Counted from the first letter of the stretch, positions 1 to 8,385 are shown. The stretch: 30,456 nucleotides of DNA from an uncultured Candidatus Melainabacteria bacterium (GCA_934747325.1 CAKVGW010000019.1:1-30456); one strand, 5' to 3'. Made by a program: numbers and translations. Notes: generated from the sequence alone by a model not told the origin.

Positions 1-1472
1 GTTTTTAAAATAATATCTTTATCAAAATTATTAATCAAATCATCCAATTCTGCTTGAGTCATAGGTGCCGGTGTTTTTTCACCTGTTTCAGCGTTAAGTC
101 TTTCGTTTACTGCGTTTCTTAAAATTGAGCAAACTCTTGCATAAGCGTATTGAACGTAAAATACTGGGTTTTCGTCAGTAGAACGCTTTGCAAGCTCGAT
201 ATCGAAATCAAGCGTCATATCAATGTTGCGCATTTCCATCCAATAACGAGTCGCATCAATTCCAACTTCTTCAATCAAATCATCTAATGTAACCATGTTT
301 TTACGTTTGCCCATACGAACTTCTTCGCCGTTAACAACAAGGTTTACAAGCTGTCCTAACAATACTTCTAATTTATTAGGGTCATAACCTAAGGCTTCTA
401 TTGACGCTTTTACACGAGCAACATAACCGTGGTGATCTGCGCCCCAAATATTGATTAATCTGTCATATCCACGTCTTAGTTTGTCGATATGATAAGCGAT
501 ATCAGCTGTTAAATATGTGTTAGAGCCGTCAGCTTTTTTAATAACTCTATCTTGATCATCGCCGAATTCAGAAGACTTAAACCACATTGCACCTTCTTTT
601 TCGTACAACATACCTTTTGCCATAAGTTCCTTGTAACTTTCTTCAACTTTGCCTGATTTGTGTAAATCAAGTTCTGAATAAAAATTATCAAAATGTACTC
701 TAAAATCTTCCAACAATTTCTTTTGACAAGCTTCCATTTCTTTTTTTGCAAAATCAGAGAAAATTTTAACGTCTAACGCGTCAACATCAGCGCCTGATTT
801 TACATCCGCAATTTTTTCTTCTAAGAATTTTTTTGCAACAGGTACTAAATAATCTCCAGGATAGAAATTCTTTCTTTCAATTTCATCTGTAGGAAAATCT
901 ACGTTTTCGCCCAATTCTTGCTTAACTCTGATTTTCAAAGAATTGCCAAGTTTGTTAATTTGGCTTCCTGCGTCATTGATATAAAATTCTTGATAAACTT
1001 CGTGTCCATAGAATTTCAACAAATTAGCCAAAGCACTTCCCATAGCTGCCCAACGTCCGTGACCAATGTGGAATGGGCCTGTAGGGTTAGCTGAAACATA
1101 TTCTAATAAGATTTTTTCAGTCGGAACATTTTCAGGACGTCCATAGTTTTCTTTTTTTGCTAAAACTTCTGCAATAGCGTTTGCTAAAAGTGAATTTTCA
1201 ATTTTGAAGTTAATAAAACCACCAACTACAGAAACTGAATAATCTTTATTTGAAAGATGTTTTACAATTGCGTTTGCAATCATAGGGGGTGCGATTTTTG
1301 CAGAACGCGCTAATGATGAAACGTTTACCGCAAAATCCCCAAAATCAGGATTTTTTGGTTTTTCCATGATGAGAGAGTATTCATTTTCTGCACTCATTTG
1401 TCCAAGCTCGTTTGCTTCTATGGCTTTTGTAATGCCTTGTTTAACTTCGTTTAGAAAAAAATCTTTTAACAT
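1..1472 (-). CDS. argS: Arginyl-tRNA synthetase, C-terminal end outside window
   Basis: Class I arginyl-tRNA synthetase, which charges tRNA-Arg in the cytoplasm. Reading from the ATG at 1470-1472, about 490 codons stay open to the window edge. The protein starts MLKDFFLNEVKQGITKA and has an N-terminal Add-1-like domain. The class I signature follows as SANPTGPFHIGHGRW, with HIGH intact, and then a KMSKS-equivalent loop in the stretch VRMGKRKNMVTLDDL. The family is usually about 550-580 residues, so only the end of the C-terminal anticodon-binding domain is missing. A good ribosome binding site (GAGGAT) lies 6 nt before the ATG. It is the last of a run of minus-strand genes and is separated from its upstream neighbour by a repeat-bearing spacer. 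Confidence 0.96.
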   Translation of the reverse strand, partial: MLKDFFLNEVKQGITKAIEANELGQMSAENEYSLIMEKPKNPDFGDFAVNVSSLARSAKIAPPMIANAIVKHLSNKDYSVSVVGGFINFKIENSLLANAIAEVLAKKENYGRPENVPTEKILLEYVSANPTGPFHIGHGRWAAMGSALANLLKFYGHEVYQEFYINDAGSQINKLGNSLKIRVKQELGENVDFPTDEIERKNFYPGDYLVPVAKKFLEEKIADVKSGADVDALDVKIFSDFAKKEMEACQKKLLEDFRVHFDNFYSELDLHKSGKVEESYKELMAKGMLYEKEGAMWFKSSEFGDDQDRVIKKADGSNTYLTADIAYHIDKLRRGYDRLINIWGADHHGYVARVKASIEALGYDPNKLEVLLGQLVNLVVNGEEVRMGKRKNMVTLDDLIEEVGIDATRYWMEMRNIDMTLDFDIELAKRSTDENPVFYVQYAYARVCSILRNAVNERLNAETGEKTPAPMTQAELDDLINNFDKDIILK

Positions 1473-1548
1473 ATTTATCCTCGTATTTTTAGTTTTATTT
1501 TTCGGTGGGAACGTTTACGCTTTTCTCACCTTGCATTTATGTTTTGTT

Positions 1549-1646
1549 ATGGATTGTTTCGTCACTCACCGTTCTTCGCAATGACTTGACGTTTAGTATT
1601 GCAATGTGCTGTCATTGCGAGGGCGTTCAGCCCGTGGCAATCCATT
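1549..1646. repeat. Inverted pair of a CAATGAC/CAATCCAT dispersed repeat
   Basis: Two copies of one short repeat face each other. The left copy (1549-1591) runs from ATGGATTG to GCAATGAC. The right copy (1611-1645) runs from GTCATTGCGAGG to GCAATCCAT. Together they form an imperfect hairpin with outer arms ATGGATTG/CAATCCAT. A third copy lies at 11653-11688. The pair sits in the 222-nt spacer between argS and the next minus-strand gene. The rest of that spacer holds only a weak GTGAA-ACC-TTCAC hairpin near 1662-1674. Confidence 0.8.
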
Positions 1647-1694
1647 AAAGGGTGAGGGGTGAAACCTTCACTTTCATATTATAATATAAACATG

Positions 1695-2411
1695 TTAAGC
1701 GTGTTTTCTTGTATCACTATTTGTGTTATGGTCAGCGATTGCACCCATTAATAAACCTCCCAAACCATAAGAAATTACACTACCTAATAATGCAGCCATT
1801 CCTTTTTGAGGATTGTGTTTACTATAATTCATAGCATAATTTATAAAACCACAACCGGCACCAAGTGCAAATCCATATTCTTTGCCAATTTTTGAATCAT
1901 AGTAAGGTCTGCCTTTGTTTGATAAACTAACGCTATCGCTTTCCATAACAGCTTTTTTAGTTCCAACTTGTTTTACAAATTCAGCACTTTCTCTTGCTCT
2001 TTTATTCCTTAATGCATCTACCAACATACCGCATCCTAAAGTTACGCCGGATGCAATAATTGCGCAAGGAATAGCACGTTTCTTTAGAACTTTATTAAGT
2101 TCAAGTTTCTTTTCAGCATCTTTTAAACCTTCTTTTAATCCGTCATCAATTACTTTTTTATCCTCAGCTGAAATATTTTTAGGTGTAAACATATCAATTA
2201 TATTTTTAGATTTCTTTTCCAATTCTTCTTTTGTGGTTGGTGAAGTTAATGCGTTTATCCAAGCTAATCCTGCCGGCACAGCCATCACGGCGCCGGCAAT
2301 AGTTCCTGAATTCGTTTTATAATACGGAGTTCCTTTTTCAGTTCTTTGATAAGAACCCTTAAAATTCGGTTTAACAACATTTCCCTGATTACAATTTAGA
2401 CTAACATCCAT
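1695..2411 (-). CDS. Hypothetical membrane protein with N-terminal NFKG motif
   Basis: I do not recognise a family for this 238-residue protein. Near the N-terminus it carries PNFKGS (F17-K18-G19), the motif shared by several unrelated proteins here. Two glycine-rich hydrophobic stretches (about residues 36-54 and 113-132) flank a charged, Lys/Glu-rich central segment. A second pair of Gly/Ala-rich hydrophobic segments lies at about 181-197 and 205-225. The tail is short and polar. The segments resemble glycine-zipper-like helices, so membrane association is inferred. No export signal is obvious. The start is supported by an AAAGGAAA ribosome binding site in front of the ATG. It lies between priA and argS in the same direction, with over 100 nt on each side, so it is probably its own transcription unit. 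Confidence 0.75.
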   Translation of the reverse strand: MDVSLNCNQGNVVKPNFKGSYQRTEKGTPYYKTNSGTIAGAVMAVPAGLAWINALTSPTTKEELEKKSKNIIDMFTPKNISAEDKKVIDDGLKEGLKDAEKKLELNKVLKKRAIPCAIIASGVTLGCGMLVDALRNKRARESAEFVKQVGTKKAVMESDSVSLSNKGRPYYDSKIGKEYGFALGAGCGFINYAMNYSKHNPQKGMAALLGSVISYGLGGLLMGAIADHNTNSDTRKHA

Positions 2412-2540
2412 ACTACATTTCCTTTATTTTCACACATTCTTATAAAGTTCTAAAAACAAATATTATTGCTTTTTTTGATGAATAAATTTACAAAACTTAA
2501 TTAATAACTATTATTTTCAACAATTTCTAATTTTAAATAT

Positions 2541-4745
2541 TTACAAAATATCCAACGGATCAACATCAATTGCCATTTTAATATCCTTTGGTAAACTAAT
2601 TTTATTCAAGAATTTTGACACAAAATCATGCCCTTTTTGAGAAAGCTTATTCTTTATCAAAATCTGAAAACGATAATAGCCATTTAATTTTTCAATTACG
2701 CAAGGTGTTGGTCCCAGTGTTTCTAAATATTCCGTAAAACCAAATTTTTCAGTCATTGTAACAAGTCGCATTGCAATTTCCATTGCTGATTTTTCAGCTC
2801 TGAAATTGTTTTGAGAAGACAAAATTAAGCGAATAATTTGGCTAAACGGCGGGTAATCAAACTCTTGACGTGCCTTAATTTCTGTTTCAAAGAATTTTTC
2901 ATAATCTTGAGCCTTCGCTGTTTGGAACGCATAATAATCAGGATTATAAGTTTGGAATAAAACTTTTCCTTTGAATTCACCTCTGCCGGCACGTCCTGCA
3001 ACCTGAGTCAAAAGTTGAAAGCCTCTTTCTGACGCTCTAAAATCAGGAATGTTAAATCCCGAATCGGCACTCAAAACCCCAACGAGAGTAACGTTAGGAT
3101 TGTCTAAACCTTTTGCAATCATTTGTGTTCCTACAAGAATGTCTATTTCTTGGTTTTGGAATTTGTTTAAAAGCTCAATATGCGCATTTTTTCTTGTCAA
3201 AATGTCGCTATCTATTCTTTCAATTCTTGCGTCAGGATAAAGCTCTTTTATAAGCGTTTCGATTTTTTGCGTGCCGACTCCTGATGTAGAAAGCGCATCA
3301 CTTCCGCATTGTGGACAATAGTTTGGAAAACTCATTTCTCTGTTGCAATAGTGACATTTAAGTTTCTTTACACTTGTATGCCAAATCATCGGGATTGAAC
3401 AATCAGGACATTCAATTACGGTTCCGCAGGCTTTACATTGCGTATAAGTCGAATATCCGCGCCTGTTCATAAGCAAAATCACCTGCTGTTTTCTCTCTAA
3501 AGTTTCACTAATTTCCGTTTGCAACGGTTTAGAAATTATTCCGCGATAAGAAGCTTTGCCGTATTCTTGCATATTTATTACTTGAGGTTTTGCAAGCGGT
3601 GAATTGTTAAAACGTTTGCGCATTTCAAATAAGTTGTTGTTGTTTGTTGCATAATAATAGGTTGAAATGTCAGGTGTTGCAGAACCTAAAAGTAGCGGAG
3701 CTTGGTGGAATTGTGCCAAGCGTCTTGCAACTACTCTTGCATCATATCTTGGCGCAGGATTTGTTTGCTTATAAGCACTTTCATGTTCTTCATCAATAAT
3801 AATTAAACCGATGTTTTGTAATGGTGCAAAAACAGCTGAACGCGCGCCTGCAAGAATTTTGATATTGTTTTTATAAAGTCTTTGCCAAACGTCATATTTT
3901 TCGCCTTCCGAAATACTGCTGTGCCAAATTGCAACATCTCTTATACCGAATTTGCGCGCTAAACGTTTTGTAAGTTGTGATGCTAAAGCTATTTCAGGAG
4001 CTAAGAATAAAACATTTCTGCCTGAATCAATAACATCCTTTATTAATTTAAAATAAACTTCAGTTTTTCCGGAGGCTGTAACGCCGTGCAATAAAATCGG
4101 ATTTGGCGATTTTAATTTTGCTTTAATCCCTTCATAAGCTGTAATCTGCTCACCTGATAATTCAAACAGCGGTTCAGTTTCAACGTTTTTAAATATAGCA
4201 AGCGGATTCCTGTAAATATATTCTTGTTCTATTTTTACGCAATTTAATTCAGCGAGTTTTTTCATCGTAGCGCGTGTGGTTTTCGCGATTTCTTCAAATT
4301 CAATAAGTGAACATTTACCACGTTCTTTTAAAAGTGACAAAATCTCTTTTTGTCTTTTTGTTAGCCCTTCAACGTTATCATTTAAAAATTCAACCGAGAG
4401 CTCAACTTTTGCATTTTTTTCTATCAATTTCATCGGAAGAGCTGCATTTAAAACGGTTACAAAATCGGTGCAATAATAATTTGCAACCCATTCTAAAAGT
4501 TTCAGGTATTTTAGAGAAAATAAAGGTGTAGGGTCTAATATTTTGTTAATTTTTTTTACTCTGAAATCTCCCGGAAGATAATCAGAAAATCCAACAACAA
4601 AAGCGTTAATCAAGCCTTGACGTCCAAACGGCACAAGAACAGCCTGTCCTATTTGAATAAAATTTTTAATTTCTTCTGGTATTAAATAGCTAAAAGTCTT
4701 AACTCCCAGCCCCTTAATATTAACTAACACTAACGCATATTTCAT
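2541..4745 (-). CDS. priA: Primosomal protein N' (PriA helicase)
   Basis: Replication-restart 3'-5' helicase that rebuilds the replisome at stalled forks. From the ATG at 4745 it is 734 residues, the usual length. Visible parts, in order, are the N-terminal DNA-binding domain, Walker A GVTASGKT (about 221-228), Walker B DEEH (318-321), GSATP, and a zinc-binding insert with eight cysteines (437, 440, 446, 449, 464, 467, 477, 480). The helicase C-terminal motifs GTQMIAKGLD and QVAGRAGRG follow. The frame extends to a TTG at 4760, but I prefer the ATG: a TATAAT box (4752-4757) ends exactly 6 nt before it, and neither start has a ribosome binding site. The promoter overlaps the end of the upstream M16 gene, so priA can be transcribed separately. 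Confidence 0.96.
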   Translation of the reverse strand: MKYALVLVNIKGLGVKTFSYLIPEEIKNFIQIGQAVLVPFGRQGLINAFVVGFSDYLPGDFRVKKINKILDPTPLFSLKYLKLLEWVANYYCTDFVTVLNAALPMKLIEKNAKVELSVEFLNDNVEGLTKRQKEILSLLKERGKCSLIEFEEIAKTTRATMKKLAELNCVKIEQEYIYRNPLAIFKNVETEPLFELSGEQITAYEGIKAKLKSPNPILLHGVTASGKTEVYFKLIKDVIDSGRNVLFLAPEIALASQLTKRLARKFGIRDVAIWHSSISEGEKYDVWQRLYKNNIKILAGARSAVFAPLQNIGLIIIDEEHESAYKQTNPAPRYDARVVARRLAQFHQAPLLLGSATPDISTYYYATNNNNLFEMRKRFNNSPLAKPQVINMQEYGKASYRGIISKPLQTEISETLERKQQVILLMNRRGYSTYTQCKACGTVIECPDCSIPMIWHTSVKKLKCHYCNREMSFPNYCPQCGSDALSTSGVGTQKIETLIKELYPDARIERIDSDILTRKNAHIELLNKFQNQEIDILVGTQMIAKGLDNPNVTLVGVLSADSGFNIPDFRASERGFQLLTQVAGRAGRGEFKGKVLFQTYNPDYYAFQTAKAQDYEKFFETEIKARQEFDYPPFSQIIRLILSSQNNFRAEKSAMEIAMRLVTMTEKFGFTEYLETLGPTPCVIEKLNGYYRFQILIKNKLSQKGHDFVSKFLNKISLPKDIKMAIDVDPLDIL

Positions 4746-4751
4746 AGGATT

Positions 4752-4780
4752 ATTATACAAAAAAGGTTAGTTGTTAACAA
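4752..4780 (-). promoter_or_regulatory. Putative leaderless promoter of priA
   Basis: On the minus strand, TTGTTA (4775-4780) is followed after 17 nt by TATAAT (4752-4757). The predicted transcription start, 7 nt further on, is the A of the priA ATG at 4745. The -35 element overlaps the stop codon of the upstream M16 gene. This is a sequence match only, without expression data. Confidence 0.6.
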
Positions 4781-7542
4781 GTTAAACTATCAAAAAATTC
4801 CTTGTTAGCATCCAATGTGTCTTGACTAGCTACGATAGAATAAGTTGGCGAATTTTGGAAAATTCTTTCTGCAAAACCTACTACATCTTCTCTGGTTATA
4901 CCGTCAATCAACGTATAAAGTTTGTTCTTATAATCAATTCCAAATTTAGAATTTAATCCACTGTCCAATGAACGTATTTTAGCGTCTGTGCTTTCGCAAT
5001 CAAGTAATTTTGCTTTCATTGCAAGTTTTGCGTTTTCCAAATCTTTGTCAGTAAATTTACTGTTTTTTAGTTCTCCAATTTGGTTTGAAAAACCTTCAAT
5101 TGATTTTTTAACATTATCATAAGAAATTTCGCCGATATCTTTATTATCAGTTGTTGTTAAAATATTGCAGGAAACTTCGCCTAAATTTCCTTCTCTTTCA
5201 ATATTAGAAAATACAGAGTAGGCAAGGTGCTGTTTTTCTCTCAAATTGTCAAACAAACCGATGCTTGAACTTGATAAAATTGTATTTGTAATTTCTCCTA
5301 AAACAACTTCTTTTAAAGTATTGTTACATTTAAATTTGTATACTTGCATTATATCTGCTTGAGAATTATTGTTAGCTTTTGTTAAAACTTGAGGTTTCGT
5401 GTTTTCGCTGTATAAATCCAAAGTTTGAACTTTATTAGGCTTAACTTTATCCAAATTCATACCGGCATTAATAATATCTTCCTTACAATTTTCTTTATCG
5501 GATTTTGGTAAATTTGCGGTTATAATGCCTCTTGCGTTATTCAAAATATAGTTTTTGCAATCTTCTACATCAGCAGTTGTTATACTATCTAAAGATTTTA
5601 AAATTTCATCTTTAGAGAAGGTATAAGGATTAGCTATAGCTTCATTATCATAATATAAGCTCAATGCGCTGTCTTGACGTCTTTCAAAAGAATCTCTAAC
5701 GATTTCTTTGGCTTTGTCTAAATTTTCTTGTGTAATGTTTGGATTATACAAAAGTTCTTTTGTCTTTGCTAACGCAAGTTTTCTATCTTTTTGAGAAGAT
5801 TGAGCAGTTGCAAAAATACTGTATCCGCAGAAACCTGCATTTAATTTTAGATTATTTTCTTCTTTAAAATTATTCCAGTCATTTTCATTGCTGTTCTTTG
5901 TTCCCATAGAATAAATGACATTCAAAACTTCTGTAACTCCGGCTTTTTTGTGATATGGAACATCTGAAATTAAAGATACATTATAGTTAAAGTTATTGTT
6001 TTTTGTTTCATAAAAACCTATGTCAAAATTGTTTGGAAGAGTTTGCTCTTCAATGTTTTTAATATCAATAGGTTGTCTTGTTTTTCCTTGGAATGATACA
6101 TTTACCTGCTTTGCGGGATGAACAAGTGTTACCGCAGTTTTGTTCAGGTCAAAATATTTTTTTACTGCATTATTTACATCATCCTTTGTTAAACCGGATA
6201 AAATATTTTCGTAGTCGCTTAAATATTCCATGTTATTGTCTAACACAGCTTTTCCGATGTTATCATTTACGTTTTGAGAAATCTCAAAAGCTTCATTTCT
6301 ATCCTTAATAAGTCGTTGTTTTAAACGTTCCAAGTCTTTATCTGAAACCTCTTTTAAATTAGATATTGTTTCAAATAATGTTTTTAAAACTTGTTCGCTC
6401 TTTTTGTCGTCAGAATTTACAGCCAAATAAGTCATTCTCGGGCAATTTGGATTAGTTCCGATTTTTTCGTTATCAATATAAGGTGATGCATTATATTTTT
6501 TTAGATTTTGTTTTAAACCTGACGAATAAGATTGCAAATAAGTTTGCGCTAAATCATAAGCGACACGTTCTTTTGTGTCACTGTTTTTTGGACCAGCAAA
6601 GCCTAAAATAATTTCAGTTGAAGTAGCTTTATCGCTTACAAAATCTTTTCTAACAGTTTTATTAATTGGAATCAATTTTTCTTCAAATTTTCTGCCTTTT
6701 GAAACTTTGTTGGAATTGAAATTCTTTGCAACAATTTTAATCACATCATCAGGATTAACATCACCTGTTACAACAAGGTTCATATTGTCAGGTGTGTAAT
6801 ACTTATCGTAATAGTCTTTTACATCTTGTTTTGTTAGATTTTTGATACTTTTAACGCTTCCTCCGACCATTTCATCGGTCGGATTTTTGATATTATAAAG
6901 AGTTCTAACCGTTTGGTCTAAAGCAATTGTTTGCGGATCGTCCAAAATCATGTTAATTTCTGAACAAACTGGATTTTTTTCTTTTGCTATCATTGCATTT
7001 GAGAGCTTTAAATCCTCTGCCATAGACGCAATAACCTGAATTTGTGTTTCCAAATCTTTTTCACACAAAAGCGGAGTAGAATTTACATAATCCGTGATAG
7101 CGTAATTCGTACTGGCGTTTGCCCAACCACCCATTGCATCAATTTTTTTGAAAGAATCACCGATTTTTAGTTTAACATGCCCGTTTTCTCCGTTGGTTCC
7201 GTTAAACGCCATGTGTTCCAAAAAGTGGCTGATACCTTTAATATTGGCTGTTTCGTTCATTGAACCGACATTGACGTAGTTTTTTACAACTGCAGGTGAA
7301 CCTTCCATCGGTACAACACTTACCTTGTATCCGTTTGCAAGTTTGTATGAATGGATAGCCAAACCGTTATTAAGTTGAGTTACACCAATCTTTTTATAAG
7401 GAGTTGGTAATTTTATTTTGAAATCAGGTGTAACATTAGAAAGCTCTCTGATTGAGTTTGTATTTTGTGCAATATTATTGGTAGGGGCGGAATTATTTTC
7501 TTTGCCTCTAAAAAAAACATTATTAATATTACCAACTTTCAT
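4774..7542 (-). CDS. M16 family zinc peptidase, two-domain, with N-terminal FFRG motif
   Basis: Insulinase-like (M16) metallopeptidase of about 922 residues. The inverted zinc motif HFLEH lies in GISHFLEHMAFNGT (H106, E109 and H110 counting from the ATG at 7542). The distal glutamate is probably in NPVCSEINMI. The second half is a repeat-fold M16 domain without the zinc motif, as expected for a full-length two-domain enzyme. There is no signal peptide, so it is predicted to be cytoplasmic. The N-terminus instead has MKVGNINNVFFRGKENN, and an internal SFQGK occurs near residue 482. The frame allows an ATG at 7548, but the ATG at 7542 is exactly 6 nt after a TATAAT box and neither has a ribosome binding site. 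It lies just upstream of priA and downstream of a Cys-repeat protein. Its substrate is unknown. Confidence 0.9.
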   Translation of the reverse strand: MKVGNINNVFFRGKENNSAPTNNIAQNTNSIRELSNVTPDFKIKLPTPYKKIGVTQLNNGLAIHSYKLANGYKVSVVPMEGSPAVVKNYVNVGSMNETANIKGISHFLEHMAFNGTNGENGHVKLKIGDSFKKIDAMGGWANASTNYAITDYVNSTPLLCEKDLETQIQVIASMAEDLKLSNAMIAKEKNPVCSEINMILDDPQTIALDQTVRTLYNIKNPTDEMVGGSVKSIKNLTKQDVKDYYDKYYTPDNMNLVVTGDVNPDDVIKIVAKNFNSNKVSKGRKFEEKLIPINKTVRKDFVSDKATSTEIILGFAGPKNSDTKERVAYDLAQTYLQSYSSGLKQNLKKYNASPYIDNEKIGTNPNCPRMTYLAVNSDDKKSEQVLKTLFETISNLKEVSDKDLERLKQRLIKDRNEAFEISQNVNDNIGKAVLDNNMEYLSDYENILSGLTKDDVNNAVKKYFDLNKTAVTLVHPAKQVNVSFQGKTRQPIDIKNIEEQTLPNNFDIGFYETKNNNFNYNVSLISDVPYHKKAGVTEVLNVIYSMGTKNSNENDWNNFKEENNLKLNAGFCGYSIFATAQSSQKDRKLALAKTKELLYNPNITQENLDKAKEIVRDSFERRQDSALSLYYDNEAIANPYTFSKDEILKSLDSITTADVEDCKNYILNNARGIITANLPKSDKENCKEDIINAGMNLDKVKPNKVQTLDLYSENTKPQVLTKANNNSQADIMQVYKFKCNNTLKEVVLGEITNTILSSSSIGLFDNLREKQHLAYSVFSNIEREGNLGEVSCNILTTTDNKDIGEISYDNVKKSIEGFSNQIGELKNSKFTDKDLENAKLAMKAKLLDCESTDAKIRSLDSGLNSKFGIDYKNKLYTLIDGITREDVVGFAERIFQNSPTYSIVASQDTLDANKEFFDSLTC

Positions 7543-7548
7543 AACCAT

Positions 7549-7554
7549 ATTATA
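7549..7554 (-). promoter_or_regulatory. -10 box immediately upstream of the M16 gene
   Basis: A perfect TATAAT on the minus strand. If used, transcription starts at about 7542, the second ATG of the M16 reading frame, giving a leaderless mRNA beginning with MKVGNINN. No good -35 box is visible at normal spacing. The region overlaps the terminator of the upstream gene. Confidence 0.4.
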
Positions 7555-7556
7555 TA

Positions 7557-7595
7557 AAAAACATTTAGACAGGAAAAATTGCCTAAATGTTAAAA
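7557..7595 (-). terminator. Rho-independent terminator after the Cys-repeat gene
   Basis: Stem AACATTTAG/CTAAATGTT (arms at about 7560-7568 and 7583-7591). On the minus strand it is followed by a T-run (7555-7560), and on the plus strand by a run of A. It lies 30-70 nt after the stop of the Cys-repeat gene and before the M16 gene, so the two are probably separate transcripts. Confidence 0.6.
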
Positions 7596-7630
7596 AAAAT
7601 AAATATTATGTTTTATAAATTAACTGTTGA

Positions 7631-7984
7631 TTAGCAAGAATAACTTGAAAAACTTCCGCCGGAGAAGCTGCTGCCTGATGAAACAGAAACTGAAGATGAT
7701 GCGATTGATCCGCAAGATTCACCGCCACCTGAGTATGCGATTGCACCGCAAGATTCGCCAGCGCCTTCATAAGCAATAGAACCACAAGATTCACCAAATG
7801 CTATAATTGTTGCATCAGATGGGCCTGAATAAAAACTGCAAGTATCAGTACCACCTTCATTTGAAGTAGGAGCAATTAGTGAAGTGTTATTTGAAATCAA
7901 GTGTGTAGTCTTAGGTGCAGAATCAGCGCCAATAAATTTAAAGCATGTGTTGTGTGTTTCTTCTGATGATTTAAATGTTAGCAT
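7631..7984 (-). CDS. Small Ser/Gly/Cys-rich protein with three 12-residue GESCG repeats
   Basis: I do not recognise this 117-residue protein. The N-terminal part starts MLTFKSSEETHNTCFKFIG and is polar. The C-terminal half has three near-identical 12-residue units: FGESCGSIAYEG (63-74), AGESCGAIAYSG (75-86) and GGESCGSIASSS (87-98). Cys67, Cys79 and Cys91 are spaced exactly 12 apart. A Ser/Gly-rich tail ends in SSYSC. In total there are six Cys (14, 49, 67, 79, 91, 117). The architecture of a leader-like N-terminus plus repeated Cys/Ser cores is reminiscent of precursors of modified peptides, but no maturation enzyme is visible nearby, so this is only a hypothesis; a structural or surface protein is equally possible. 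The start is supported by an AAGGAT ribosome binding site and a good promoter. Confidence 0.75.
   Translation of the reverse strand: MLTFKSSEETHNTCFKFIGADSAPKTTHLISNNTSLIAPTSNEGGTDTCSFYSGPSDATIIAFGESCGSIAYEGAGESCGAIAYSGGGESCGSIASSSVSVSSGSSFSGGSFSSYSC
7701..7808 (-). repeat. Three tandem 36-bp direct repeats inside the Cys-repeat gene
   Basis: Units at 7701-7736, 7737-7772 and 7773-7808 share the core CGCAAGATTC (CACAAGATTC in the third). Each encodes one GESCG-type 12-residue unit. They abut without spacers, so this is an expanded coding repeat and not a CRISPR array. Confidence 0.85.
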
Positions 7985-8011
7985 AATCTTAATCCTTACA
8001 AAGTGTTTACA

Positions 8012-8039
8012 TATATATAAAGTAAAAAAGATAAGTCAA
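8012..8039 (-). promoter_or_regulatory. Promoter of the Cys-repeat gene
   Basis: On the minus strand, TTGACT (8034-8039) and TATATA (8012-8017) are separated by 16 nt. The predicted start is near 8005, leaving a leader of about 20 nt with the ribosome binding site AAGGAT. The -35 box lies inside the 3' half of the terminator hairpin of the upstream gene. Confidence 0.6.
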
Positions 8040-8059
8040 ATTTCAAGACTTATCTTTTT
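8025..8059 (-). terminator. Bidirectional terminator hairpin after the 68-residue gene
   Basis: A perfect 13-bp inverted repeat, AAAAAGATAAGTC (8025-8037) and GACTTATCTTTTT (8047-8059), with a 9-nt loop. On either strand the stem ends in T residues. It lies about 110 nt downstream of the 8171-8377 gene on the minus strand. Confidence 0.75.
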
Positions 8060-8170
8060 CTTTACATTTATTTACAATTAAAATTGTTTTTTATAACTAA
8101 TGCATTTGGTATTAATATGTACAGTATGTTATACTTTTATTTCAATGCAAAACATAAAAGAGCATTTTTG

Positions 8171-8377
8171 TTAAAATATTCTTTTATATATCTTGCTGAA
8201 TTTTTCTTTAAAAATTGATATAATAACCGACAATGATTCTTTAAGCTCTTTAAACTTTGTGTTTTTTTGTGCAAAATTCGGATCAGGTGTAATATCAACC
8301 CAGCCAAAATTAATGTTTTTATTATTTTTTTTACCAATTTGTGTACTATTAGTATTGTTAATTGCTTGAATTTTCAT
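8171..8377 (-). CDS. 68-residue hypothetical protein with INFGW motif
   Basis: Unrecognised small basic protein. The N-terminus MKIQAINNTNSTQIG is Asn/Thr-rich and leads to NINFGWVDITPDPNF, with F24-G25-W26 as a variant of the F-x-G motif in its neighbours. The C-terminal half, ELKESLSVIISIFKEKF and onward, can form an amphipathic helix rich in Lys. The start is well supported by AGGAGAAAAT directly before the ATG. It begins 8 nt after the stop of the 487-residue gene, so the two form an operon. Another frame (8137-8337) overlaps it but lacks this ribosome binding site. Confidence 0.7.
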   Translation of the reverse strand: MKIQAINNTNSTQIGKKNNKNINFGWVDITPDPNFAQKNTKFKELKESLSVIISIFKEKFSKIYKRIF

Positions 8378-8385
8378 ATTTTCTC

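Noticed and set aside
1366..1584. Plus-strand open frame over the argS start
   Set aside because: It is antisense to argS and the repeat region, without a ribosome binding site or protein-like features.
4746..4760. TTG start for priA at 4760
   Set aside because: The TATAAT box lies within this segment, and the ATG at 4745 fits the leaderless pattern and the conserved N-terminus.
7701..7808. CRISPR-like 36-bp repeats
   Set aside because: The units abut with no spacers and encode a regular protein repeat, so they are coding repeats.
8090..8118. CAATTAAAATTG hairpin with T-run on the plus strand
   Set aside because: No plus-strand gene lies upstream, and such short AT dyads are expected by chance at this base composition.
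8137..8337. Alternative 66-codon frame overlapping the 68-residue gene
   Set aside because: It lacks the strong ribosome binding site and the F-x-G motif that support the other frame.
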